A stretch of 12,188 nt of DNA from Stephanodiscus triporus (Eukaryota; Bacillariophyta; Thalassiosirophyceae; Thalassiosirales; Thalassiosiraceae): NCBI GenBank assembly GCA_036939755.1, contig JALLAZ010000769.1, positions 1 through 12,188 on the forward strand. The letters run 5' to 3'. Numbering within the stretch: position 1 is the stretch's first letter; every line of letters begins with the position of its first letter. Shown here one piece after another: positions 1 to 7,773 of the stretch. Position numbers and translations under genes: made by a program. A model generated the notes under the pieces. That model was not told the origin of the DNA. It saw nothing but the letters and a program-made list of their open reading frames with translations, and did no database searches.

Positions 1-189
1 TCCTTGCCACTGTGAGAGGCCGAATCCAGACCCTTTGTGTCCAATCCATGGACACTTGACCTACCCTATCACCATAAAGTCAATCCATACTAATACTACT
101 CATACTCAGTATATCATTAGTAAGCCTTATATCATCTTCTTCCCATTCTTCCATCAAAAGCTCACACTCCAGGGCAATCAAAAGATCAA

Positions 190-247
190 ATGTCTCAGTT
201 TTTTGAATAAGCATGTTAATGTCTCAGTTTTTTGAATAAGCATGTTA
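190..247. repeat. 29-bp perfect tandem duplication
   Basis: Two adjacent identical 29-bp copies (190-218 and 219-247) begin ATGTCTCAG and end GCATGTTA. The second copy ends 4 bp before the TATA box at 252. Perfect identity suggests a recent duplication, and its position would make it a duplicated upstream promoter element if the TATA box is used. Confidence 0.9.
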
Positions 248-251
248 TGCA

Positions 252-259
252 TATAAATA
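252..259 (+). promoter_or_regulatory. TATA box candidate
   Basis: TATAAATA followed by AAAGG lies directly after the tandem 29-bp duplication. A start of transcription would be expected about 25-30 bp downstream, near 280-290, where the sequence becomes pyrimidine-rich. There is no intact gene immediately downstream, so the transcript, if any, is unknown. Confidence 0.4.
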
Positions 260-598
260 AAAGGTCCGTTATGACAGTCACAGGCACAGGAGAGCAGTTT
301 CCTCGCTCAGTTTTTTTCACTCACATACAATTTCTTTTCACCACTTGCAATTGAGTCTTTTGCACTTGCTTTTTCACACATTCCAATTGAAGAATTTGGC
401 CCACCATTTGGTCTTCTCCATTTGTTGTGAATCTTCTGGCTGCTTCTTGGCTAGATTAACCTTTTTTGCTCAAACTCACCTTTCTTACTGACTTCTCGGT
501 TTAAGTATAAGAACTCAGCCACACAACACACAACAAACTTGCTCAGCATTGAATGTACAGTTCTACAGTGTCCCCAGCCACCTTGTCAAATTCCTTGA

Positions 599-1243
599 AA
601 TCTGTGCAGCATCTATGTTGACCTACTAATAAATAGGCAATCACATCAACTAGTAGCTTGTAAGAGTCACGATCTCCTTCGTCGTGAGATCGGAGATCGG
701 CTGCTGTACAAGGAGTGCTACGAATACTGACTGGGTTGACAACGAGGCGAGGGAACCGGAGGAAGAGGAGGAGGAGAGGGAGGAGAAGGACCGCGATGGA
801 GGTCCCGGGGACATCATCCTACTGGGATGTGAAATCACAAGCGTGGCCTTCCATCCCCATTGGGGATTCAGCTGGGACGGCGACGACGATGACGACGACA
901 AGGGAGGCCGACCGGGCCGTCGATTTTGAGAAGCGCATGCCCCACCCGACAATATCCATCACACCCCACCCGACAATATCCATCGTCATGTCGAGCGCCA
1001 TCGGTGCACTGACGAGGGACGGCAAGGGGCGGAAACGGCGGCGGCGTGGGGGTCGTCGTCGACAGACTCACCCCCCCCCCGCGACTGCCCGACGAATCCG
1101 GCGTCCTTCCTTTGGCCCCGGCCGACGCGGCGGAGGATCGCCGCTCGGAACGAGAAGATGCTGGGGGACATCGGGGCCGAGAGGTTGAGTGCATTGCTTG
1201 ATGCGGAGTTGATAATGTGTCCCATAAACAATTGCAAAGAGTG
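599..1243 (+). pseudogene. Broken or frameshifted GC-rich gene fragment, unrecognised
   Basis: Protein-like pieces lie in more than one frame. The frame open from 599 to the TGA at 728 ends with a plausible stretch reading HDLLRREIGDRLLYKECYEY. A second frame (684-1243) has an acidic Glu/Asp-rich part (about 744-900), is interrupted by a single TGA at 927-929, and then runs to a TGA at 1241. It ends in a plausible helix (KMLGDIGAERLSALLDAE) and a tail with two Cys (CPINNC). No family is recognised. Either it is a decayed gene, or it is a gene whose introns I could not place; a third frame open over 715-1188 is Arg-rich and looks like a shadow. The change to high GC at about 660 sets it apart from the AT-rich flank. 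The in-frame TGA has no selenocysteine-type context that I can see. Confidence 0.3.
940..984. repeat. 24-bp-period tandem duplication
   Basis: Two identical 21-bp copies (940-960 and 964-984; CCCCACCCGACAATATCCATC would be written once per copy, beginning CCCCACCC and ending ATCCATC) are separated by 3 bp. The 24-bp period keeps any reading frame, giving an eight-residue duplication within the broken fragment. Confidence 0.85.
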
Positions 1244-1367
1244 ATGTGCGCGTGTGGAGGGCACACAATTTCGTTTTAGTTTCAAAAAATTAACATAGAA
1301 TGCATGGGGACGGAAGTGGGTCTTTACTAAATAATAGTAAGAAGTAGTAAAGTGAGCGTTTATCTTA

Positions 1368-1454
1368 TCTTTTCCCTTCTTTTTTCTCCCCTTTTCCCTC
1401 TCTTTTCCTTTCTTTTCTCTTTCCTTTTTTCCCTTGTTCTCCCTCCTTTTTTTT
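1368..1454. repeat. Polypyrimidine tract (C/T only, one interruption)
   Basis: The + strand is purely pyrimidine from 1368 to 1435, interrupted by G1436, then pyrimidine again to 1454. The minus strand is therefore a long oligopurine run. Such tracts can form triplex (H-) DNA and are common slippage products. It lies about 120 bp upstream of the cyclophilin-like start codon, so it may sit in that gene's promoter or 5' leader; this is position only. The surrounding 1244-1572 holds no gene that I can support. Confidence 0.8.
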
Positions 1455-1572
1455 ATTTCACAAGTTGCACCTGTTGTGGGTGGATTGATGGCGTCTAAAA
1501 TATGGCGGGAAATATTCTCCATCTCAGGTTGTTGTTAAGCCGACGATGATCCTCATCACACTATGACACAAC

Positions 1573-2676
1573 ATGAAGCGTGGCGACCCCACCATCACCG
1601 CCCCGATAAGTCGCACGAAGAAGAGCCGACGGCAGCGCGACGATAATATGATAGCGATCGTATGCGCCATGTTGATATTCCTTTGCGTTTCGACCGCGAT
1701 GATGGCGCGGTCCCTCCTCGCGACGACGACGACGACGTCGTCGTTGGACGACGAGGGCGTCGTCGTGGTCGATGTCGTTCGCGAGAAGGACGCGCGTAGT
1801 AGTCGTCGTCGATCGCGTGGGATCGGTTCGAATGGCAATTACTTTAATAATGATAATATCGCGCCTCCGGAGGAGGTCGACGGCAACAACGGGGGGGGGG
1901 AGGATGGCGATTCGTCGTCGTCGTCGTCCCCGACCCCCTCCCTCCTCCTGCTACCCCGGGTACTCGTGATTCACACGTCCCTCGGCGATATATCGATACG
2001 CTTCGCGCCCGAATGGTCCGGCATGTCGTCTGTTCGATACGTCGTGGACGTGATCCGCGCATCCTCCACCACCGCGTCGACGACTACCAAGTGCGAAAGA
2101 TGCAAATTCTACCGAGCGGAGCCCGGATTGTTATTGCAGGGCGTCATCGCCCATCCGTCGACGACGACGACGTCGTCGTCGAAGCCCGTGCTTGGACCTT
2201 GTCCGATCGAAAACTACGTGCCGAGGTCGATATGTCCCGAGCACGATCCGGATTGCGGTTGTCACGGCCCCGTGATGACCAGGGGTATGGTGGGATGGGC
2301 CGGGGGTGGGTCGGGTCCGGATTTCTTCATTAATACATTCGTGAGTTTTTCTCCGAATATTTCGTCTTTCGTGTCTCGTTCTTTTATTCCCTCTTAGAGA
2401 GATTCTTCGAGAGAGAGAGAGTGAGCTTTGGATGCCGTGTCACTCACATTTGTTGCCATTCTGCTTTTTCTTGTCGTGCGACACTAATAAATTGGCACGG
2501 ATTATCTCAAGGCTAAACCAGTCGATTGGTGGGAGAATCAGCATACTGTGTGGGGAGAAATTAGGGACGAGGAGTCATTGAGGGTGGTGGAGAGCGCGTA
2601 CGATTTGCCGGCGCACGTATCGGGGATGAGGATGCTGGACGAAGAGATAGAGTTCACACTTGAATTGGTACAATAA
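1573..2676 (+). CDS. Membrane-anchored cyclophilin-like protein (two exons)
   Basis: The coding sequence is join(1573-2340, 2512-2676), 310 residues. An in-frame TGA at 1564 fixes ATG 1573 as the first usable start. Residues 1-25 are basic and 26-45 are hydrophobic, a signal anchor placing the rest in the ER or Golgi lumen. Residues 51-125 are a low-complexity Thr/Ser/Gly linker. The cyclophilin fold starts at 129 (VLVIHTSLGDISIRF). FYRAEPGLLLQG (179-190) matches the catalytic Arg region, with R181 and Q189 kept. GPDFFINT (248-255) matches the GSQFFI strand, and DWWENQHTVWGEI (261-273) holds the conserved His. Six Cys at 174-230 fit lumenal disulphides and are unlike cytosolic cyclophilin A. 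Known for the family: peptidyl-prolyl cis-trans isomerisation. Isomerase activity here is inferred, because the GSQ and MA motifs are diverged. It converges with the kelch-RING gene, the stop codons being 63 bp apart. Confidence 0.85.
2341..2511 (+). other. Intron of the cyclophilin-like gene (phase 0)
   Basis: The donor is GTGAGT immediately after the ...FFINTF codons, and the acceptor is CTCAAG. A branch-point-like CACTAAT lies at 2483-2489, about 23 bp before the acceptor. Splicing restores the cyclophilin C-terminal strand motif in frame. Unspliced, the reading frame stops at 2395. Length 171 bp. Confidence 0.85.
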
Positions 2677-2739
2677 TTATCGTTCATTCGTTTTGGGTGC
2701 ACATCATCATTCTTCAGTCAAAAGATGATATATTTACTC

Positions 2740-5274
2740 TTACACGATCAACACTAGCTCGACAGATTCGCGCCTTAATTCTTCTTCGTCGTCCACGGAA
2801 ATCGTCGACCCGACGTGCCCTCTCCCCCTGCCGAGTAAACCTCCAATGCCGACAAACCGCGGTCTCGTCGATTCGCGATCGTCGTTCGATAGCCCCTCGT
2901 TGTCTGACTGGAGGCCGGCATCCGCCGACGGAATACCTCTCCAACGGCCGCGTACGAAAGGCCAATGATGTATGAACTCGGGTTGAGTTAGGAACACGGT
3001 CGAGGCCGCGGCGATTGTCGTCTCTTCTTGAACGAGTGGGATGTTTTCGATATTCTCTCGGCACGTGGGACACGTCCTGTGGTCCAAAAGCCACGAGTCG
3101 ACGCACTCCCTGTCGAAATCGTGACCGCAGGGCAGGGTGCGAACTTCGTGCCCGTCCGAAAAATCGACCAGGCAGATGGGACAGCACTCGGCATCATTCT
3201 CCAGGTGCGACGTTCCTACGCGATTGTCACCGTCGTCGTCTGCCGCCGCGTTCAGAGTCGGGGCCTTGTACCGCTTCAGAGGCAGCGAGTCGATCACCTC
3301 CCTCGACAGGCCCCGCCTCGACGACATCATGGACGATCTACTTCCGCCGCCCCCCGCTTCCGCCACCCCCTGACGTCGCATCATGCTCAACAGCGACGAC
3401 AACGCCAAGCTCATGAACATCATCATGGCGATGAAAGTGTGCAACGCCTGCAATTCCGCCTCGTACTGTTCGATGCCATCGGGGGGGGCAATCTCATACT
3501 TAAGCTTAGCGTCCTCGGTGAATACATCGAGACGCCATAGTCCGAAAATCTGGCTGACTGTTTGGAAGCTGAGGAGGGGAGATGATGGGGTTAGATTTGA
3601 TGCGTCGCCTAACAACGCTCGAAGAATATGAATTACAAAAGCTGATCGTCTCACCGTCCACCCCAAACATACATGGAGCCATACCGATCCAACACGGCGC
3701 TATGCTCCAGACGGTTGGAGATGGATGGACGGGCGGCGTATTCCGACGGTGGCACTAATTTCTGCCAGTAGGTTTCGTTCGGCCGCGATAAGATGAGGTC
3801 GTTGTATACGAATGCGAACGACTAAGAATAAAATACATTATGATCGCGAACAGATAGGGAAGAGATGGCGGGTTAAACATGCGGGACGGCAGTGCAAAAA
3901 AAAAAGAAAAAGGCGGACTCGATCGCATTCTGACGCACCTCCCCGGGAACGTTATTGTTCTGCTGGAATCCCCCGAACGCGGCGATCGTGCCGTCGCCCC
4001 ATCCGACGACGCTGTGATAACTCCTCGCAAGCTGCGGATACAGGACTCTCTCCTTCCATCTCAACGTCACGAGGTCGAACGCCCACACGTCCGCCAGCGG
4101 CTCCCACCTCGACGAGGTCTTGTAGGTGGCGTACGAATTCGATGGCGTGGCGAAGGTGGGCGACGAATGCGGTCGTCGATCGCCGTCGTCGTCGTCAAAG
4201 TGCATCCCGCCGTGGATGATTAGCTCGTCTCCCACGATGGTGCCCGCGTGCGCGGTGCGTGCCACGGGATACAGACCGTTGCGTTCGTCGCGCTGTTGCA
4301 TATATGGAGAGGGAGATAGAGATTGCATGTGTGAGAAGGAAATACACAGGACCAAAAAAAGGGCACCAACAGGGGGGGGGGGGTTACAGAAAGCAATGCA
4401 CTCCCCGGGGGGTGCAAAAAACTCGCCTGCCACGATAGGGGGGGGTACGGCGAGAGCAGAGTCAGCGTCTCGCTCGCGTAATCGTACTTCCACACGTCGC
4501 CCAAGATCCTCATCCCGCCCCCCCCCTGCGCGCCGCCGCCGCCGGCGCCAATCGACGACGGACGATCGCTCATCCCGCCGTGGAAGACGAAGCAATCGTT
4601 ATCGTTCCCGCGATCGTTACGCGGATAATGTCCTCCCCGTGCCTCGCCTCGAGGCAGGGACGATGATGAGGGATGGAGGGGATCATCATCCGCGCCTCCT
4701 CCTCCCCCCCCGACGTCGCGGTTGGTCGTCGTCGTCGTCGCGGCGCTCAGCCGGCCGTCGTCGTCTTTCCCGCGACGATCGTCCTCGTCGTTCGTTGTCG
4801 TTCCTCCCTCCCCCGCGTCGATGACTGGGTCGTTCCCGACGATGGGGGAGTCGTAGGAGTCGTCGTCGTCCACGTCGTCGGGCCTAATCGGCGGCGTCAT
4901 CATCACTCTCGGCACGATCGTCTCCCACCTCAGCCCCTCTCCCCCGTTGGCAGTACCGTCCTCGACGGACCTCCTCCTCCCCCCCCTCCCCCTCCTCACC
5001 CCCCCCCCTCTCCCCCCCCCCCCCAATGCGCGGTCCAACCCACACGCCCTCCAGATCACGATCGAATTCGATCCGTCCGACGGCGACTCGACGCGGAAGG
5101 AGCCGAGGCCGTACGTGAGTCCACCGAAGACGTACAGGCATCCCCGGTGTACGCTCGACAGGTGTCCCACCCTCCCGGGAGGGGGGGACGCGGACGACTT
5201 CGCCAACGACGACGACGACGACGCCGGCGCCCTCGCGTCGTCGTCGTCGCCGTCGTCATCATCGTCGTCGTCGC

Positions 5275-5306
<32 letters not shown>

Positions 5307-6286
5307 TCGTCGTCAACATTTTCGATTTCGTTTTCCGCATCGTCAACGACGGAGGGCGGGTATCCGCCATCGCCGTTCCCGATCCGAGGGGACGTCAGGT
5401 CCGTCCACGGCCCGTCTTTCGTCGTATCGGTCGCCATCCCCATCCTCCTCGCGCCATCCTCGTCGTCATCCTCCCCCCGCGTGCCTTCCCCCCCCTCGCC
5501 CGACGACGAGGACGAGGACGAGGACGACGACGACGACGACCAGGATAGGTCGTACGCCCAAACGGGGAAGTCGTCCCAATCGTCGTCGGCGAATCCGCCG
5601 GATATCACGATCCACTCCCTCCCCTCGTAGTCGCCGCCGTTGTCATCCTCCTCCTCGCCTCCTTCGTCGTTTTTCGCCCCTTGGGAGGCGTAGGCGTCGT
5701 CGATCGTCGTCGTCTTCGTCGTCGTCGTTGTCGTCGTCGTCCTCCTCCTCCTACCGGGGGAGTAAACCGTCGCCGAGTGCGAGCGTCGGTTGTGCGGTCC
5801 CGCCGACGACATTCCCCGATCCTCCCTCTCCCACCAGTCGCTCGACGGACGACGACCTCGACGACTGCCGTCGCGCGTAGTCGTAGTCGTAGTCGTAGTC
5901 CTCCCTCCCCCACCACTACTACCGCCCGCCGTTTCGGGAGGAGGAGGATGGGGAGGACGAGATCCGACCGACGGGAGGGCGTCGATCGTCGTCGGATGAT
6001 CGGCCGGACCCCTCGTGGCGACGACGGCGACGGCGAGCGCGAGCGCGAGCGCGAACGCCGCCATCGTCGTCGTCGTCGTCGTCGCTGAGTGGGACGAATA
6101 CGAGCGAGAGGGACGACGAAGACGACGACGACGACGCCGGGGCGGGAGGGGGAGGAGGAGGGACGACGAAGAAGGAGTTGTCGCCGCCGTGGTCGCATTC
6201 TTCGGGACTTGTCGTCGTCCGCGTCGTCGTCGTCGTCGGCGGCGGCGGTGCGGCATCATCGCACCGCCGTCGTCTTCGGGGGTCAT
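2740..6286 (-). CDS. Kelch-repeat, transmembrane, RING-finger protein (four exons)
   Basis: The coding sequence is complement of join(2740-3568, 3655-3821, 3939-4292, 4427-6286), 1069 residues. All junctions keep frame and each completes a kelch repeat. In order: an Arg-rich start; a hydrophobic segment 76-92; kelch blades near 168-298 (ISGG), 371-457 (YVFGG), 549-612 (VFHGG), 630-706 (IIHGG), 708-762 (AAFGG) and 776-820 (YVWGG). Then come a transmembrane helix 838-857, the ATL-like lead GLSREVIDSLP and a RING finger 923-963. Poly-Ser, poly-Thr and poly-Asp inserts lie between the strands of the early blades. Known for the families: kelch propellers bind partners and RING fingers recruit E2 enzymes. 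Inferred: a membrane E3 ubiquitin ligase with a lumenal propeller and a cytosolic RING. RING ligand five is Asp instead of His. The start could instead be the ATG at 6064 (residue 75), directly before the hydrophobic segment, which would make a normal signal peptide. Confidence 0.82.
3569..3654 (-). other. Intron 3 of the kelch-RING gene
   Basis: The donor is ACG|GTGAGA and the acceptor CCTCCTCAG. It splits an Arg codon (CG + C), so it is phase 2. Removing it links YVWGG directly to RFQTVSQIFGLWRLDV, completing the sixth kelch repeat. It is this junction that connects the kelch part to the RING part. Length 86 bp. Confidence 0.82.
3822..3938 (-). other. Intron 2 of the kelch-RING gene
   Basis: The donor is GAG|GTGCGT and the acceptor ATTCTTAG, preceded by a T-rich stretch. 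Phase 0, 117 bp. Removing it joins the fifth kelch core (AAFGGFQQNNNVPGE) to SFAFVYNDLILS and restores the blade; unspliced, the frame hits a stop within the intron. Confidence 0.8.
4293..4426 (-). other. Intron 1 of the kelch-RING gene, GC-AG type
   Basis: The exon ends CAG and the intron begins GCGAGT, the usual context of a non-canonical GC donor. The acceptor is GCAACAG at 4293-4299. Both ends are phase 0, and joining gives ...PLSWQ-RDERNGLYPVAR, a continuous kelch linker. The nearest GT alternative (minus-strand GTACCC at about 4446) has a poor consensus. Length 134 bp. Confidence 0.7.
5237..5539 (-). repeat. Trinucleotide-run block coding poly-Asp and poly-Ser
   Basis: Within exon 1 of the kelch-RING gene, (GAC)n-like codons at 5237-5314 give a near-pure Asp/Gly run (residues 325-350), and a Ser run (residues 250-262) lies at 5501-5539. 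On the + strand this reads as GTC/TCG repeats. Similar Thr runs occur in the same exon at residues 130-137 and 183-190. These inserts separate the strands of a kelch blade and are probably flexible loops that vary in length. Confidence 0.8.
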
Positions 6287-6398
6287 CGTCGTCGTGTCGT
6301 GACGAGCGAAGAATAATATATTAATTTATTGTTCTTCTTCTTGCGGGCCGGCACGCCGCTGGCGAGTTCTCGTTTTTTCCACGGTGACAGTTTTTAGT
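6287..6398. other. Upstream region of the kelch-RING gene
   Basis: Between the ATG at 6286 (minus strand) and the retroelement remnant is a short AT-rich patch (6311-6335). It could hold the minus-strand promoter, but no clear TATA or initiator can be assigned. GC-rich sequence continues to about 6480, so the exact left edge of the insertion is not visible. Confidence 0.4.
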
Positions 6399-7709
6399 GT
6401 CTCGCCGTAAGTACGTCCCGCCGAGTTGTCGTTGCCAGAAACGGCGGGAAGCGAAAGAGGAACAAAAAGGTCCCGCGAAGGAAACACCAAGTTGACAGCA
6501 CTGTACACCATCTGAATGGCAAGCACTTGCAGGACCCTGTATTGACCTTGAATGTAGAAAATGAGACGAACGATGATGACAGGTCTGTGGTTGAACCAAC
6601 AACTTCAGGACCCAACAATGACCCAGAATTCCTTTGAAGTTGAGATGAACGACAATCTGGAAACAAAATTACGAGTTTTATTCAGTTTTGTTTATTTGAA
6701 CATTAACCAACAACAGATTAAAGATCACTTTTTATCATCATCTACTAAAGTCATGCCATAGATCTCTATTTGAAGATAGGACATGTTGATCACAAAACAG
6801 CAAAATAAATCTCAAATCAAATGCATCCTGCATTTTAATGATCCGAAACCAAATGATAGCGAAATCAAAGCCAAATTCAATGAATCAGATGACTCTGAAG
6901 TCTCTGAACAAATGATGTGCTTCAAAACTGGAGATAATAACACAAACCTCTAGTGATTCTCATGGATCAAATTGTTGGATTAGGCATTTGATACGATATG
7001 TGGAACGACGGTGATTGGCAAAAACTCAGACAATCAATGCATCGAGCACTTACCAGTCAGGCTAAGAAAGATTGGCAGAATATCATGGGAGACATAGCAG
7101 ATTGGAATGAAATCAATAGAGATGTTTTTAAAGTGTTGGACGAAGGAACGATTAAAATTCCTCCCAACTTCACCCTTCAAAATGGTGCCCAAAGATTCTT
7201 CCAAATCAATTTGATGTTACCATAGTACCTCACAATTGAGGAGTTAAATAAAGTCATCACAAAAAAGTCTTCCGCCCAAAGCTTATGGGAAATATTGCGG
7301 AGATGGCGGTGATGATCTTGACGACGAGGATGAGATACTCGAATTATTGTCGATTATCGACACAAAGCTCTACCTTAAAGCTGAAGTTGCATTCCTAGGG
7401 AGGAAAGAGAATCCGAAGCATAATAATTTGGATCGCAAATAAGATAAGAACAAAAGAAAGCAGAACAATGAGGCAGAGGACAGAAAGTCAATGGCCGACA
7501 CAGAAAAGCCCTGTTTTAGGCATGACGGCAAACACGGTTGGTGCGATTGCCCCAATAATAAAAATCCGAGACCCCAGAGTGAAAGTAAGAAAGAGAAGGA
7601 AAGAGTCTCAAAGAAGGATGTACATTCTACCAAAGGGAATGATGAGTCGAAGAAGACTCCAATGATTAAAATTGCTGATGAATTGGAGGTCAACAACCCA
7701 AGCAGGTAG
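6399..7709 (+). pseudogene. Degenerate gag region of a Ty3/gypsy-type retroelement
   Basis: Coding pieces run in one direction but in changing frames: about 6399-6637, 6561-6761, 6783-6953, 6998-7225 (continuing past a TAG at 7223), and about 7311-7709 with one TAA at 7440. The last piece contains a zinc-knuckle-like motif, C-x2-H-x3-H-x4-C (CFRHDGKHGWCDC), followed by a Lys/Ser-rich tail, as in gag proteins of this group. The order gag, protease, reverse transcriptase continues downstream, which supports the call. Pieces before 6998 have no recognisable fold and are assigned by position only. No LTR or primer-binding site was found next to it. Confidence 0.55.
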
Positions 7710-7773
7710 TGAATGGAATCACAATGATTGCTATTCCAGGAGCAGATGGCACGTGCTATAGAAAACCATCTCA

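Larger units (their letters stand above)
1..655. other. AT-rich non-coding segment, possibly LTR-like
   Basis: No convincing protein is encoded here; the short open frames have no recognisable composition. The segment contains a 29-bp tandem duplication (190-247), a TATA-type box (252-259), a pyrimidine-rich stretch after it, and AATAAA at 628-633. Composition changes sharply to GC-rich at about 655-690. TATA, then a transcribed leader, then AATAAA about 375 bp later is the order expected inside a retrotransposon LTR. No TG...CA ends, target-site duplication or primer-binding site could be fixed, and no second copy is in the window. It could equally be an ordinary promoter and leader for the broken gene that follows. 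The LTR reading is inference. Confidence 0.3.

Noticed and set aside
35..235. Small protein near the window start
   Set aside because: It lies in AT-rich sequence, runs through the 29-bp tandem duplication and has no recognisable composition or motif.
927..929. In-frame TGA as a selenocysteine codon
   Set aside because: No recognisable selenoprotein motif surrounds it and no SECIS-like element was evident. Decay or an unrecognised intron is simpler.
3015..3540. Plus-strand frames opposite the RING exon
   Set aside because: The minus strand has the ordered zinc ligands and joins the kelch exons in frame. The plus-strand frames have no motif.
4126..6302. Long plus-strand open frames opposite the kelch-RING gene
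   Set aside because: They are Arg-, Ser-, Val- or Pro-rich shadows of GAC/GTC repeats. The minus strand carries the kelch motifs and matching splice sites.
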